This document shows, one piece after another, positions 27,317 to 34,751 of a DNA stretch of 64,000 bases; the stretch's first letter is position 1; the number at the start of each line of letters is the position of its first letter. Source of the stretch: JABDBL01 sp963845445 (GTDB lineage: Bacteria > Cyanobacteriota > Vampirovibrionia > Obscuribacterales > Obscuribacteraceae); assembly GCA_963845445.1 (NCBI GenBank), contig CAWJSE010000002.1, positions 310,001 to 374,000 on the forward strand, given 5' to 3'. A program made the position numbers and the translations under genes. Below the pieces are notes generated by a model. The model had not been told where the DNA came from. It saw nothing but the letters and a program-made list of their open reading frames with translations, and did not search any database.

Positions 27317-28069
27317 ATGTTTGAGCGGTTCGTCAATTTAGTTAGGTCTATTTTTGGTGCTTTGCTAGTTAGGGCCGAAGATCCGCAGTTAATACTAGAA
27401 CAGGCGTATCAAGATTTAAATGCTAATCTACTTAAAGTCCGTCAAGCGGTAGTACAAGCTATTGCTACAGAAAAACAGATCGGCCAGCAATTGCAAAAAA
27501 ATCAGGAGCAGGTACAAAATTGGCATAATCGGGCAACTTTGGCCGTACAGCAAGGGCAAGATGATCTGGCCAGACAAGCATTACAGCGTAGGCAACAACA
27601 TCTATTAGCAACATCAGAACAAGAAAAGCTATTAAACAGTCAGCATGAATCTGTCGAATCACTCAGACATAAATTAGCCGATTTGGAAGAAGAAGTACAA
27701 AAGGCTTATTTCAAGAAGCAAGATCTCATTAACAAAGACAAATATGCCCAAGCCACCGGTAAAGCAAACGAACTGTTATCGAAAGTCACTGCCAATGGTG
27801 CCCTTTCAATAATGGATAGAATGGAAGAAAAGGTGCAAGAAAGATTAGCTAAATCTGAGGCGTTAGCGGAGTTGAGTGGTGATTCGCTAGAAAAGCAGTT
27901 TAAAAGCATTGAGGGAAGGACGGATATAGAAGCTGATTTGACAGCCATAAAAACTGGACTTACTTTAGGTTCAACAAAAATCGAAATTAAAGAACCGAAG
28001 TTGTTAGAAGAAAATGTAGCATCCGCCGAAATGATCGAAGCTAAAGATGTAATACCTGAAGAAGACTAA
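27317..28069 (+). CDS. pspA: PspA/IM30-family envelope-stress protein
   Basis: This 250-residue protein opens with the amphipathic helix and signature MFERFVNLVRSIFGALLVRAEDP. A long helical hairpin with heptad pattern follows (about 30-200), as in PspA/Vipp1 proteins that form ESCRT-III-like membrane coats. It lies 88 bases after membrane kinase 2 on the same strand with no evident terminator, so it is likely co-transcribed. A membrane-damage response under kinase control is inferred. PspF and the other Psp genes are absent. Confidence 0.88.
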   Translation: MFERFVNLVRSIFGALLVRAEDPQLILEQAYQDLNANLLKVRQAVVQAIATEKQIGQQLQKNQEQVQNWHNRATLAVQQGQDDLARQALQRRQQHLLATSEQEKLLNSQHESVESLRHKLADLEEEVQKAYFKKQDLINKDKYAQATGKANELLSKVTANGALSIMDRMEEKVQERLAKSEALAELSGDSLEKQFKSIEGRTDIEADLTAIKTGLTLGSTKIEIKEPKLLEENVASAEMIEAKDVIPEED

Positions 28070-28200
28070 GTGTCATTTTGATCAAGTATTGGCGGTCTTA
28101 TCCGTTTGTAATTCCTGACGACGTTGTTGAGGCTGTAAAAGAACAAACGTTGATTTGTAGATATTGAAATCCCTATAATGATAATACAGGTGTCGACATT

Positions 28201-29049
28201 TCAATAAACGCAAAAAATTTCTGGATCGTTGCCTATCTGAACTTCAAAATCCTGTTTAATTCTTTGGCGACACAGGCTTTCAAGTATATGTGCGATTGAG
28301 CTTATATGTCTAATTTCGTTTACGTTATCCAATTCTAAGTTAACATAGTCACTGCCAGTCCTAACTATGTGAGCGATTGAATTCCGAACGTTCTTATAAA
28401 CATATTCGCCCATACTGTCTATTGCACCAGATTTTGAAAGCATCGGCGATTTTTTAATCGTGTCTAGATAGGGATGCATATGCTCATCTATAAATAATAA
28501 GTTTTGATCTACATAAGTAATGCCATCTTTGTCTGTATTTGACGGATAAACTAAGGTATGCCAATAAAAAAGTAATTTGGTGAAATGATCGTTGACACTA
28601 AATGCGTGACGAAATAGTTTTACAATGAATGATTGGATATCATTGCGTAGCAGGCTAATAGTGTAGATGGTTTCCTGGCGCTCAAAAATTGATATTTCCC
28701 TTTGCTCAAAGACATGCATATTCATTTGCTCAATCGGGATATCCATTGGTACTTCGTTAATCAGCCCTTCCCCTAATTTTACTTTCATTCCTGAAGCAAA
28801 ACAAATCGCGCTGACTAGCTCCGAAGTGATTTTGTACACCTCCGTAAAATCAAATTCACCCATGCGACAAACTATGCAGTCGCTTTGATTGAGTTTTTCG
28901 GCCGGAATATATCTGAAAAGTGTACCCTTATATTTAAATTTTATTGGATATTTATAAGATATTGAAGAATGTACAGCGATTGAACAATGCTTGCTTGGCG
29001 AAGTTAATACTGAGGATAGTTCACCACTCAAAATAGACTTATCTTCCAT
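28201..29049 (-). CDS. HEPN-motif protein next to the integrase
   Basis: The 282-residue protein is not closely recognised. Its C-terminal helical part contains VRNSIAHI, an RX4-H motif (Arg222, His227) typical of HEPN RNases and of Apea/MauJ-like HEPN proteins. Bulky helical segments around it (LLFYWHTLVYP and on) fit the fold. HEPN proteins often act as abortive-infection RNases or toxins. It sits 30 bases downstream of the integrase frame on the same strand, a usual site for element cargo. The motif is seen; the RNase role is inferred. Confidence 0.6.
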   Translation of the reverse strand: MEDKSILSGELSSVLTSPSKHCSIAVHSSISYKYPIKFKYKGTLFRYIPAEKLNQSDCIVCRMGEFDFTEVYKITSELVSAICFASGMKVKLGEGLINEVPMDIPIEQMNMHVFEQREISIFERQETIYTISLLRNDIQSFIVKLFRHAFSVNDHFTKLLFYWHTLVYPSNTDKDGITYVDQNLLFIDEHMHPYLDTIKKSPMLSKSGAIDSMGEYVYKNVRNSIAHIVRTGSDYVNLELDNVNEIRHISSIAHILESLCRQRIKQDFEVQIGNDPEIFCVY

Positions 29050-29079
29050 CTGTTACCTTTGTAATCATCTTCAATACAT

Positions 29080-29445
29080 TTAAATCTTAGCTTTGCCTTT
29101 ATTAGCAATACCAATTCTACATTGTTGTTTAAAATAATCAGTAATTTTCTGCATCGGTTCTTTTAAGCGGTCAGCCCGTGTCACTATATACCTGCTAGTA
29201 ATATCACTGGACATACTATGGTTAAGCAATCGCTTAAGCGCGTAATAAGACACATCAAGTCGTTCAGCTGTTGTTTCAAATGTGCGCCTTAGCGTATGCG
29301 GTGAAAAATTCACACCAGAATTTTTAATTACTTCAGCAATACTGCGTTTTGGCTCAACCATATGGTTATTGCTTGCATTTCCGGGAAAGACGTAAGGACT
29401 ACTTAGCTGTATCTGTTCCCGACGGGCTCCCAGCAGTTCAAGCAA
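29080..29445 (-). CDS. integrase of the tRNA-Thr element, C-terminal part (frameshifted)
   Basis: This frame holds the second half of a P4-type tyrosine integrase: HTLRRTFET (HxxR) and the LLNHSMSSDITSRYI block with the Tyr nucleophile. It continues the frame of the next entry: its first residues (LLELLGARREQ) belong directly after the strand that carries the first catalytic Arg. Inserting one T in the TTTT of 29474-29477 (one A on the coding strand) restores EHCLPLSDFLLELLG and a single protein of about 410 residues. Confidence 0.82.
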   Translation of the reverse strand: MLELLGARREQIQLSSPYVFPGNASNNHMVEPKRSIAEVIKNSGVNFSPHTLRRTFETTAERLDVSYYALKRLLNHSMSSDITSRYIVTRADRLKEPMQKITDYFKQQCRIGIANKGKAKI

Positions 29446-30314
29446 GAAATCTGAAAGTGGTAAGCAATGCTCCTTTTCGTTTTTGTATCACTAGCAGGAA
29501 TAGTTAAGGTTTTTGCTTTTTTTAGATCGACGTTAGCCCATTTCAATTTCATAGCTTCCGTTCGCCTTAAACCCGTAAATAGCAGAATCAACAGATAATC
29601 CCTAATAGTAGTATTTTCCAATTGCATAACCGCTTGATACCAGGCTGCTAAATCTTCAGCATGAATAACATCCTGGCGATGTGGTATTTCATTCCAGGCA
29701 TCAAATTGAGTGAGTACTTTGACGGGGTTCTCAGGGAAAAGTGATTTGGCGTCGACATCCCTGTATTTAACAGCAGCAAAATTGAATATTTTACGTAATA
29801 TGCGCATAGCCGAATTAGCAACAGCTTTACGATCACCGCGGACACCGGGGGTTTCAGATAGTTCTTTATGACGGTTTTGAATCATGTCCCTTGTGATATT
29901 TGCAAGCGGTTTATCCAGCCAATCGGATAAGCAACGCCTAATGGTGCCGTCATATGTTTCAATGGTACGTGAACGTAATGATTTTGAATCCTTGAAAGTA
30001 TCATAGGCGGTGGCTAAAGTTACTTGTTTTGCCTGACTTTCTTTTTTATATTGATTGATATTTATACCGTCGCGCAATTCTGCAAGTGCGGCAGCGGCTT
30101 TGGTCCGTGCCTGGCTTTGTGTAAGTTCGCCGTATCTCCCTATAACTTGTCTAACGGTTTTGCCACTGATATCACGCTGTACGACAAACATCAATCCGCT
30201 AGGCAAAGCCCTCATACCAAATCCTTTCAATTCGGTATCCCAATAAAATTTCTGTCCTTTACTAGGCCTTTTTATTTTATTGATATTGGTGTTGTTGAGT
30301 TTTAGCGTAGCCAT
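29403..30314 (-). CDS. integrase of the tRNA-Thr element, N-terminal part (frameshifted)
   Basis: This frame has the DUF4102-type arm-binding domain (residues about 10-100: FYWDTELKGFGMRALPSG), a core-binding domain, and the first catalytic Arg (LFTGLRRTEAMKLKW). It then leaves frame; the last 12 or so residues are not part of the family. P4-type integrases commonly use the 3' half of tRNA genes. The start lies just beside the arm-like repeat at 30317 and 170 bases from the attachment core, the expected place for an integrase. Without the frameshift repair it is inactive. Confidence 0.85.
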   Translation of the reverse strand: MATLKLNNTNINKIKRPSKGQKFYWDTELKGFGMRALPSGLMFVVQRDISGKTVRQVIGRYGELTQSQARTKAAAALAELRDGININQYKKESQAKQVTLATAYDTFKDSKSLRSRTIETYDGTIRRCLSDWLDKPLANITRDMIQNRHKELSETPGVRGDRKAVANSAMRILRKIFNFAAVKYRDVDAKSLFPENPVKVLTQFDAWNEIPHRQDVIHAEDLAAWYQAVMQLENTTIRDYLLILLFTGLRRTEAMKLKWANVDLKKAKTLTIPASDTKTKRSIAYHFQISCLNCWEPVGNRYS

Positions 30315-30316
30315 TT

Positions 30317-30343
30317 GTGTAAGGCATATGTAAGGTTTTTGCT
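30317..30343 (+). repeat. arm-like direct repeat, right copy
   Basis: This copy matches 7996-8022 in 26 of 27 bases and carries the same two TGTAAGG heptamers. It lies immediately upstream of the integrase start codon. A site here could both bind integrase for recombination and affect its expression; that is inferred. Confidence 0.7.
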
Positions 30344-30472
30344 GCCAATAAGTTGCAAAGAATTACAGTAATTTCTGATCATATTATATCCTGTAACTGC
30401 TTATGACTAGGGAATTTCCGGCAATAGACTCCTAGTCTTTACAACAGAATGCAAAGAAGTAGTTTTTACGTT

Positions 30473-30528
30473 GCCGACAAATTCGTAAACCGTAGGTCGT
30501 GAGTTCAAATCTCATCGTCGGCTCCACT
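30473..30528 (+). pseudogene. tRNA-Thr 3' half, right attachment site (attR)
   Basis: The sequence repeats the anticodon region TTCGTAAACCGTAGGTC exactly (30482-30498). It then has a proper T-arm (GTGAG, loop, CTCAT), the acceptor strand CGTCGGC, T and an encoded CCA. A GCCGAC just before the repeat mimics the tRNA 5' end, but the D-arm is missing, so it cannot be a tRNA. The different T-stem shows that this half belonged to another copy, as expected when an element brings its own tRNA 3' end to the left gene. Confidence 0.75.
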
Positions 30529-30695
30529 ATTTACTAGGCTTTCCGGCTTTTAGCAAAAGTGCTGATTTTTGATTTGGTGCATATTTGGTGCAATTGTTTG
30601 TTTTGTAAAACCAGATAATCCTATTCAACGACCATCAAAATAGATCAAGCAATCAGTCGAGTAGTTGTAATTATTGGCTATGTGAACGTAACTTT

Positions 30696-31291
30696 TCAAG
30701 GCAAGGTCAGCTTATCTGGGTATATTTCACCTTCTTCCAAGGCAAAAAATGGTACCTCGCCGAAAAATACCACAACCAACTTTTGCTTATCTTGATTTCT
30801 GGCCCGTAGAGTATGATCTGCCTGGGCTCCCTTAATAATGTACGTTGAATCTTGTCTTTGCCAAAACCAAGTTGAACTCGGATAAACAACCAAATTAATT
30901 TCTCAAAATTCCAAAGAGTAAATAAAATTCGTTTTGAATGGTCTGGCATGAGATTGCTTTTTTCATCCTGTAAGGATAAGCACAGGCTGCTGAAATCATC
31001 AAGCCATATGAGGGTTGCTGTTCGTGGTTGTTTCTGACTGACTAAAACAATCGCTCGACGATATCGCTGCAAAACCTCGATCAGCGTGTATAAAGCCATA
31101 GCAGGAATTACTAATAAAAAAATGAAGGCTGCAATTTCTACTTTAGGACTAAAAGTCTCGTAAACCTTGATTAGTGCAATTATGCCCGTCACTATGGATA
31201 ATACCAGTAAAAGAACTCCCGGGATAAAATTCTTGCGAATTACCCAGTATTTCAAGGCTTCCAATTGGTTTTGCTTTGTCGTTGCTAACAT
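30696..31291 (-). CDS. small membrane protein, probably frameshifted
   Basis: Two membrane helices (residues about 22-42 and 52-72) follow a short N-terminus; the rest is cytoplasmic. The start frame runs to 30707. From about 30910 the coding-like sequence moves to the other frame (INLVVYPSSTWFWQ, VVVFFGEVPFFALEEGEIYP) and ends at 30696. One base near the GAG at 30915 is probably missing. The family is not recognised. It lies downstream of the PIN-like gene and may be the third gene of that group. Confidence 0.55.
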
Positions 31292-31339
31292 ATCTTTTCC
31301 TTTTTTCTGTCCGTTGTTGAAATCAATTAATAGGCAAAT

Positions 31340-31552
31340 TTATTCATTTGTTGTTCCCAACTCAGGAGGAAAACGTCGCCAATCTCCCTTTTTTACATGC
31401 ACGTCGCGCTCTATGATGATTGCATCTAATCCGTCTAGCACTGACAGGTCTATATCAAGCTGACTGGATGCTGTACCAAATTGATTTATATCCTGGCTGA
31501 CTTTACCTGCGCGTTTTTCGGACAAAAGAATTACATCTTGAGACTCTCTCAA
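31340..31552 (-). CDS. small partner of the PIN-like protein
   Basis: This 70-residue protein overlaps the stop of the PIN-like gene by 4 bases (ATGA), so it is translationally coupled. Its sequence (DVILLSEKRAGKVSQDINQF, then LDGLDAIIIERDVHVKKGDW) has no recognised fold. Small size and coupling suit an antitoxin or accessory subunit. No proof of that is in the sequence. Confidence 0.55.
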   Translation of the reverse strand: MRESQDVILLSEKRAGKVSQDINQFGTASSQLDIDLSVLDGLDAIIIERDVHVKKGDWRRFPPELGTTNE

Positions 31553-32577
31553 CGCGGTAAATATTTATCCCATAACTCACTTACCAGAAATCCGCTGTCT
31601 ATGGGGGGATTTTGAGCAAAGGTAGATATACCGCGAGACAAAATTTCCTCAGGAAGGCTTAGGTAATACTTGTTTAGCTTATTCAAGTCCTCTTTTAAAC
31701 ATGTTCCAGCTATGAATGTTTGATGGTCTCTAAGAAATGGCGGCACGATATTGGCGTGAAGTTTATCCGACGAAGTGAATACCATACAAAAAGGCAAATA
31801 ATAAAGATATGCTAGATCCACCTTATTGCTGGGACGGTCTTTCGATATTAAGTCACTCCCAAGTCCTACATAAAAATACAATTCTACCGAGAGCAAGTGC
31901 CTAAGATAAGGGGCAAACATGCTCAAAGGTTGTTTTCCTTCTGTTTCCCATCGCTTTAGAATCTCTTTCTGCCCATATTCAGTAACACCAAAGACAGTCA
32001 TTCCTAGATTTAACATATCTTCTTCGCTTAACGAGTTAAGGATTGAATCGGTCAGCAGTTTGGCATCGAAAAAGTTTTTTGGTTTACCATGTTGTTCAAC
32101 TATACTGCGGAAAGATTTGTATAGAGCGCTGAAATCAACTTCCGAAAGCTCATGTCTCCAGTTCTTTGCTGTCATCCTTTCAAGCCCTAAGAAATCTCTA
32201 TCTTGCCAACGCTCCAGAGCTTCTTCCTCTCGACTTTTGCTAATAATTATACCCTTTTTCCCTTCCAGCTCAACAGGCGTTCCTTGAGGAATAAGTGGTC
32301 GGCCGAATCGCATATCGATCTTGTATTGTCCTGTAAGCTCTGCTTCAAGCAGTGTTAGATGGTGGACATTTGGCTTAGAGTTAAGATCTGGAGTTTTATA
32401 TGCAATATTGCCTACTATTTCTTCTGGCTTGCGCTTTGAATGTTTTTCCAAGTCAGCAAGAGTTTCAATGAAAAATACTGGAGTGATATTAGTCAAAAAG
32501 AAATTGTCGAGCCATACAGATTCATTTATGTTCAGGCTTTCCAAAAACGATTTGTCAAAAATAATCACAGGGCCCAT
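31549..32577 (-). CDS. PIN-like domain protein of unknown function
   Basis: The 342-residue protein begins with MGPVIIFDKSFLESL and PVFFIETLADLEK. A late VDLAYLYYLPFCMVFTSSDK completes the spaced acidic residues seen in PIN nucleases (Asp8, an acidic pair near 38-43, Asp in TSSDK). The long middle part is an insertion without recognised family. PIN proteins usually cut RNA. Neighbours are an integrase upstream and a coupled 70-residue gene downstream, so a toxin or phage-defence role is plausible but inferred. Confidence 0.55.
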   Translation of the reverse strand: MGPVIIFDKSFLESLNINESVWLDNFFLTNITPVFFIETLADLEKHSKRKPEEIVGNIAYKTPDLNSKPNVHHLTLLEAELTGQYKIDMRFGRPLIPQGTPVELEGKKGIIISKSREEEALERWQDRDFLGLERMTAKNWRHELSEVDFSALYKSFRSIVEQHGKPKNFFDAKLLTDSILNSLSEEDMLNLGMTVFGVTEYGQKEILKRWETEGKQPLSMFAPYLRHLLSVELYFYVGLGSDLISKDRPSNKVDLAYLYYLPFCMVFTSSDKLHANIVPPFLRDHQTFIAGTCLKEDLNKLNKYYLSLPEEILSRGISTFAQNPPIDSGFLVSELWDKYLPR

Positions 32578-32637
32578 AGACTAACACCATAATCAAATCT
32601 TTTCATAATTTAAACATCCGAAAATCGCTCGTTGCAA

Positions 32638-33753
32638 CTATGCCCTAATAGAAATAATTTTAGTGTTATCTTCAACATAGCTATCCAATGCTATTATGGC
32701 TTGTTTCTTGCGCTCCGGTACCGGGTGAGAATAGCGCATGGTTGTACTTATACAAGCATGGCCTAAAATATCTTGCACCACAATAAGATCAATACCAGCA
32801 GCAACCATACGAGTGGCGGCGGTATGCCTGAGATCATGAAAGCGCAAGCCTCTGATTTTTGCCTGGTCAAGGATTTCGGCGAAACTACGCTTCAAGTCAT
32901 AGTAGGGCTTTTGCGTATCATGATTAACAAAAACATGATCTGACTGCCGATTATCTTTAAGTATGCGCAAATGTTGCCTGAGAGTTGCACTAATTGGTAT
33001 ATTGCGATCTTTTCCGCTTTTAGTTTGTGTGACCGTAATATAGCCTTTGTCTAGATCAATATATTGCCATTTTAAATTCAAGATTTCGCTTTTACGCATT
33101 CCCGTATGCAGGGCACAAATCAAAATTGGTTTTAGATACTCATAATTGTCGGTACATTGACCTAAAAGATTTTTTTCTTCCGATGGTTCAAGAAAGCGCT
33201 CTCGTCGTGAATCCTCACGCAGAGGTTTAACTTTCCTTGCCAGGTACGGATTTTTATCTATCCAACCATTTTCTACGGCTATGCTAAACATTTTGCGCAG
33301 GATCGAAACTTCTCTGTTTATGCTGGCACTGCATACTAATTTTGGTTGTTTCGGCAATTCACCATTTTTTAATTTCTTTTGCCTTACCTTGGGTGCCTTC
33401 CGTCTTTCCATTCTATACTTTTCAACTAAGATAGGGGTGATTTCTCTGAGCTTTTTGGCACCAAAATATTCTTCAAGCTTGTCTACGCGACACTGTTCTG
33501 TCTTCCATGATTTTTTATTTGTTTGAGCATAATCGTTGTAATTTTTTATTAGATCTCTGAATAACATTTCGCCCTTTCGATCAGCCAGATCATACTTACC
33601 TCTAAGTAATTCGGCTTTAAAAATTGCTTCCGCTTTTTCCACCTCACGCTGATTCGTTGCCTCCGGCACTGGACGGTTATACCGTTGTCCCTGGATGCAA
33701 AGACGAAAATACCACATTGGTTTTTTTAGATCTTTTCTTAAATAGACAACCAT
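32638..33753 (-). CDS. tyrosine integrase of the second element
   Basis: The 371-residue protein has an arm-type N-terminus (residues 1-60), a core-binding domain and an intact catalytic domain: Arg220 in ALHTGMRKSEIL, HDLRH (306-310), GH (331-332) and Tyr341 in MRYSH. Unlike the integrase at 29.1-30.3 kb it is not frameshifted. It reads toward the PIN-like gene. Its attachment sites are not clear; the left end may use the same tRNA remnant, and the right junction is at about 33840. Confidence 0.9.
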   Translation of the reverse strand: MVVYLRKDLKKPMWYFRLCIQGQRYNRPVPEATNQREVEKAEAIFKAELLRGKYDLADRKGEMLFRDLIKNYNDYAQTNKKSWKTEQCRVDKLEEYFGAKKLREITPILVEKYRMERRKAPKVRQKKLKNGELPKQPKLVCSASINREVSILRKMFSIAVENGWIDKNPYLARKVKPLREDSRRERFLEPSEEKNLLGQCTDNYEYLKPILICALHTGMRKSEILNLKWQYIDLDKGYITVTQTKSGKDRNIPISATLRQHLRILKDNRQSDHVFVNHDTQKPYYDLKRSFAEILDQAKIRGLRFHDLRHTAATRMVAAGIDLIVVQDILGHACISTTMRYSHPVPERKKQAIIALDSYVEDNTKIISIRA

Positions 33754-33756
33754 AAA

Positions 33757-33843
33757 TTATCCTCTTCCCTTTTTGGCAGTTGGTTTTACGTCTGGAATGT
33801 ATTTCAATATATCTCCAGGTTCACACGTTAATACTTTGCATAT
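33757..33843 (-). pseudogene. XRE-type HTH protein remnant (C-terminus only)
   Basis: On the minus strand a frame ends at 33757 and reads ICKVLTCEPGDILKYIPDV, then KPTAKKGRG. This is the characteristic end of small Cro/C1-type regulators (KICKVLxCxPGDIL). Sequence before it in this frame is not HTH-like, and from 33842 the other strand is the higB gene. The junction marks the right end of the element. It is 4 bases from the integrase start, so it once formed an operon with it. Confidence 0.6.
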
Positions 33844-34012
33844 GGCAACCTGGAAAACGTCTAAAGATGTGAAAGCTATTTTTAGTGATGCAAGTTTTGT
33901 GGGAGCAACAACTATCTTTAATATCGGGGGCAATAAATATAGACTATTGAGCTATGTACTGTACCCAAAGGGATTAGTACTTATTTACAATATTTTGACC
34001 CATGAAAAGTAG
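33842..34012 (+). pseudogene. higB: HigB-type mRNA interferase toxin, truncated at both ends
   Basis: MATWKTSKDVKAIFSDASFV and FNIGGNKYRLLSYV plus ILTHEK match the HigB family. The first 25-30 family residues are absent, replaced by sequence belonging to the adjacent element. After HEK the expected Tyr codon is TAG (34010-34012), followed in frame by DRVTIK, so a nonsense change removes the end of the fold. HigB cuts mRNA on ribosomes. This copy is very likely inactive. Confidence 0.72.
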
Positions 34013-34066
34013 GACAGAGTAACAATTAAATAGCTCGCTAACGCGAGAAGCAAGCAGGTGAGATTA

Positions 34067-34279
34067 ATGATTAGAGTAGATAAAAATTACAAGCGACTGG
34101 TTGGTCGGCTGCCCTTGGTACCGATTGAAAGCGATGCTCACTTGGCCAAAGCTCATGCGCTTCTTGTTGAGCTAGCTGCTGGGGGCCGCGAGAACAAGCA
34201 AGTAAGAGAAAAGGAATACATGGCAAGCACCCTTCCGTTGCCCCCGCTTCCCGCCACCGTGCAGTCAAGAAGAAAATGA
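34067..34279 (+). CDS. higA: HigA-type antitoxin, N-terminal part (frameshifted)
   Basis: This frame starts at the ATG at 34067 after AGGTGAG and reads MIRVDKNYKRLVGRLPLVPI and DAHLAKAHALLVELAA, the N-terminal region of HigA (COG5499-type) proteins. It ends in a stop after losing similarity near 34200. The rest of the antitoxin is in the overlapping next frame, so a single-base change in 34195-34240 split the gene. A short inverted repeat (CTCGC...GCGAG, 34033-34046) lies before it. Confidence 0.55.
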   Translation: MIRVDKNYKRLVGRLPLVPIESDAHLAKAHALLVELAAGGRENKQVREKEYMASTLPLPPLPATVQSRRK

Positions 34280-34572
34280 CGCGCGGCGAGTCTCAGTATT
34301 TTGACGTGCTGTCTAAACTGACAGCGGATTATGAGAAAGACATATTTCCTAGTGAACCCATGACACCGCAGGAAGCGTTTACATACATCTTGGAAAAAAG
34401 CGCATTATCCCAGAGGGAAATGGGCCAGATTATAGGTTGTCGCCAGGGGCGCATAAGCGAGATTATTGCTGGTGTCAGAGAGTTAAGTAAAGAACAGATA
34501 ACCCGATTAAGTGCGCATTTCAAAGTCTCAGCAAACTTGTTTCTGCCGAAGCTAGTAAAAAGAACAGCTTAA
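34276..34572 (+). CDS. higA: HigA-type antitoxin, HTH part
   Basis: This 98-residue frame holds the C-terminal half of HigA: a helical linker (RGESQYFDVLSKLTADYEKD) and an XRE HTH (LSQREMGQIIGCRQGRISEIIAG). It could be translated from its own ATG by coupling to the upstream stop (4-base overlap). It may still bind the operator, while toxin neutralisation normally needs the N-terminal part. It is the third gene of a decayed toxin-antitoxin locus. Confidence 0.75.
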   Translation: MTRGESQYFDVLSKLTADYEKDIFPSEPMTPQEAFTYILEKSALSQREMGQIIGCRQGRISEIIAGVRELSKEQITRLSAHFKVSANLFLPKLVKRTA

Positions 34573-34751
34573 TGCCAAGAATAATGATGCTCTTTGTTAA
34601 CCCGTTGTATGCTCATATACGATGGAGCAAAGTCCCGATGTATTTCTCGAGCTGCCAACCAGTTGGAGTACGAAAAATAATTTCATAATTATGCGACAAT
34701 TAATATAGTCTGCTTTTGCGTTTTATTCATGGCAAATTCTGAGGCAAATTT

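Noticed and set aside
34033..34046. Short inverted repeat CTCGC-TAAC-GCGAG as a terminator
   Set aside because: A five-base stem with no T-run between toxin and antitoxin genes is too weak to call a terminator or operator.
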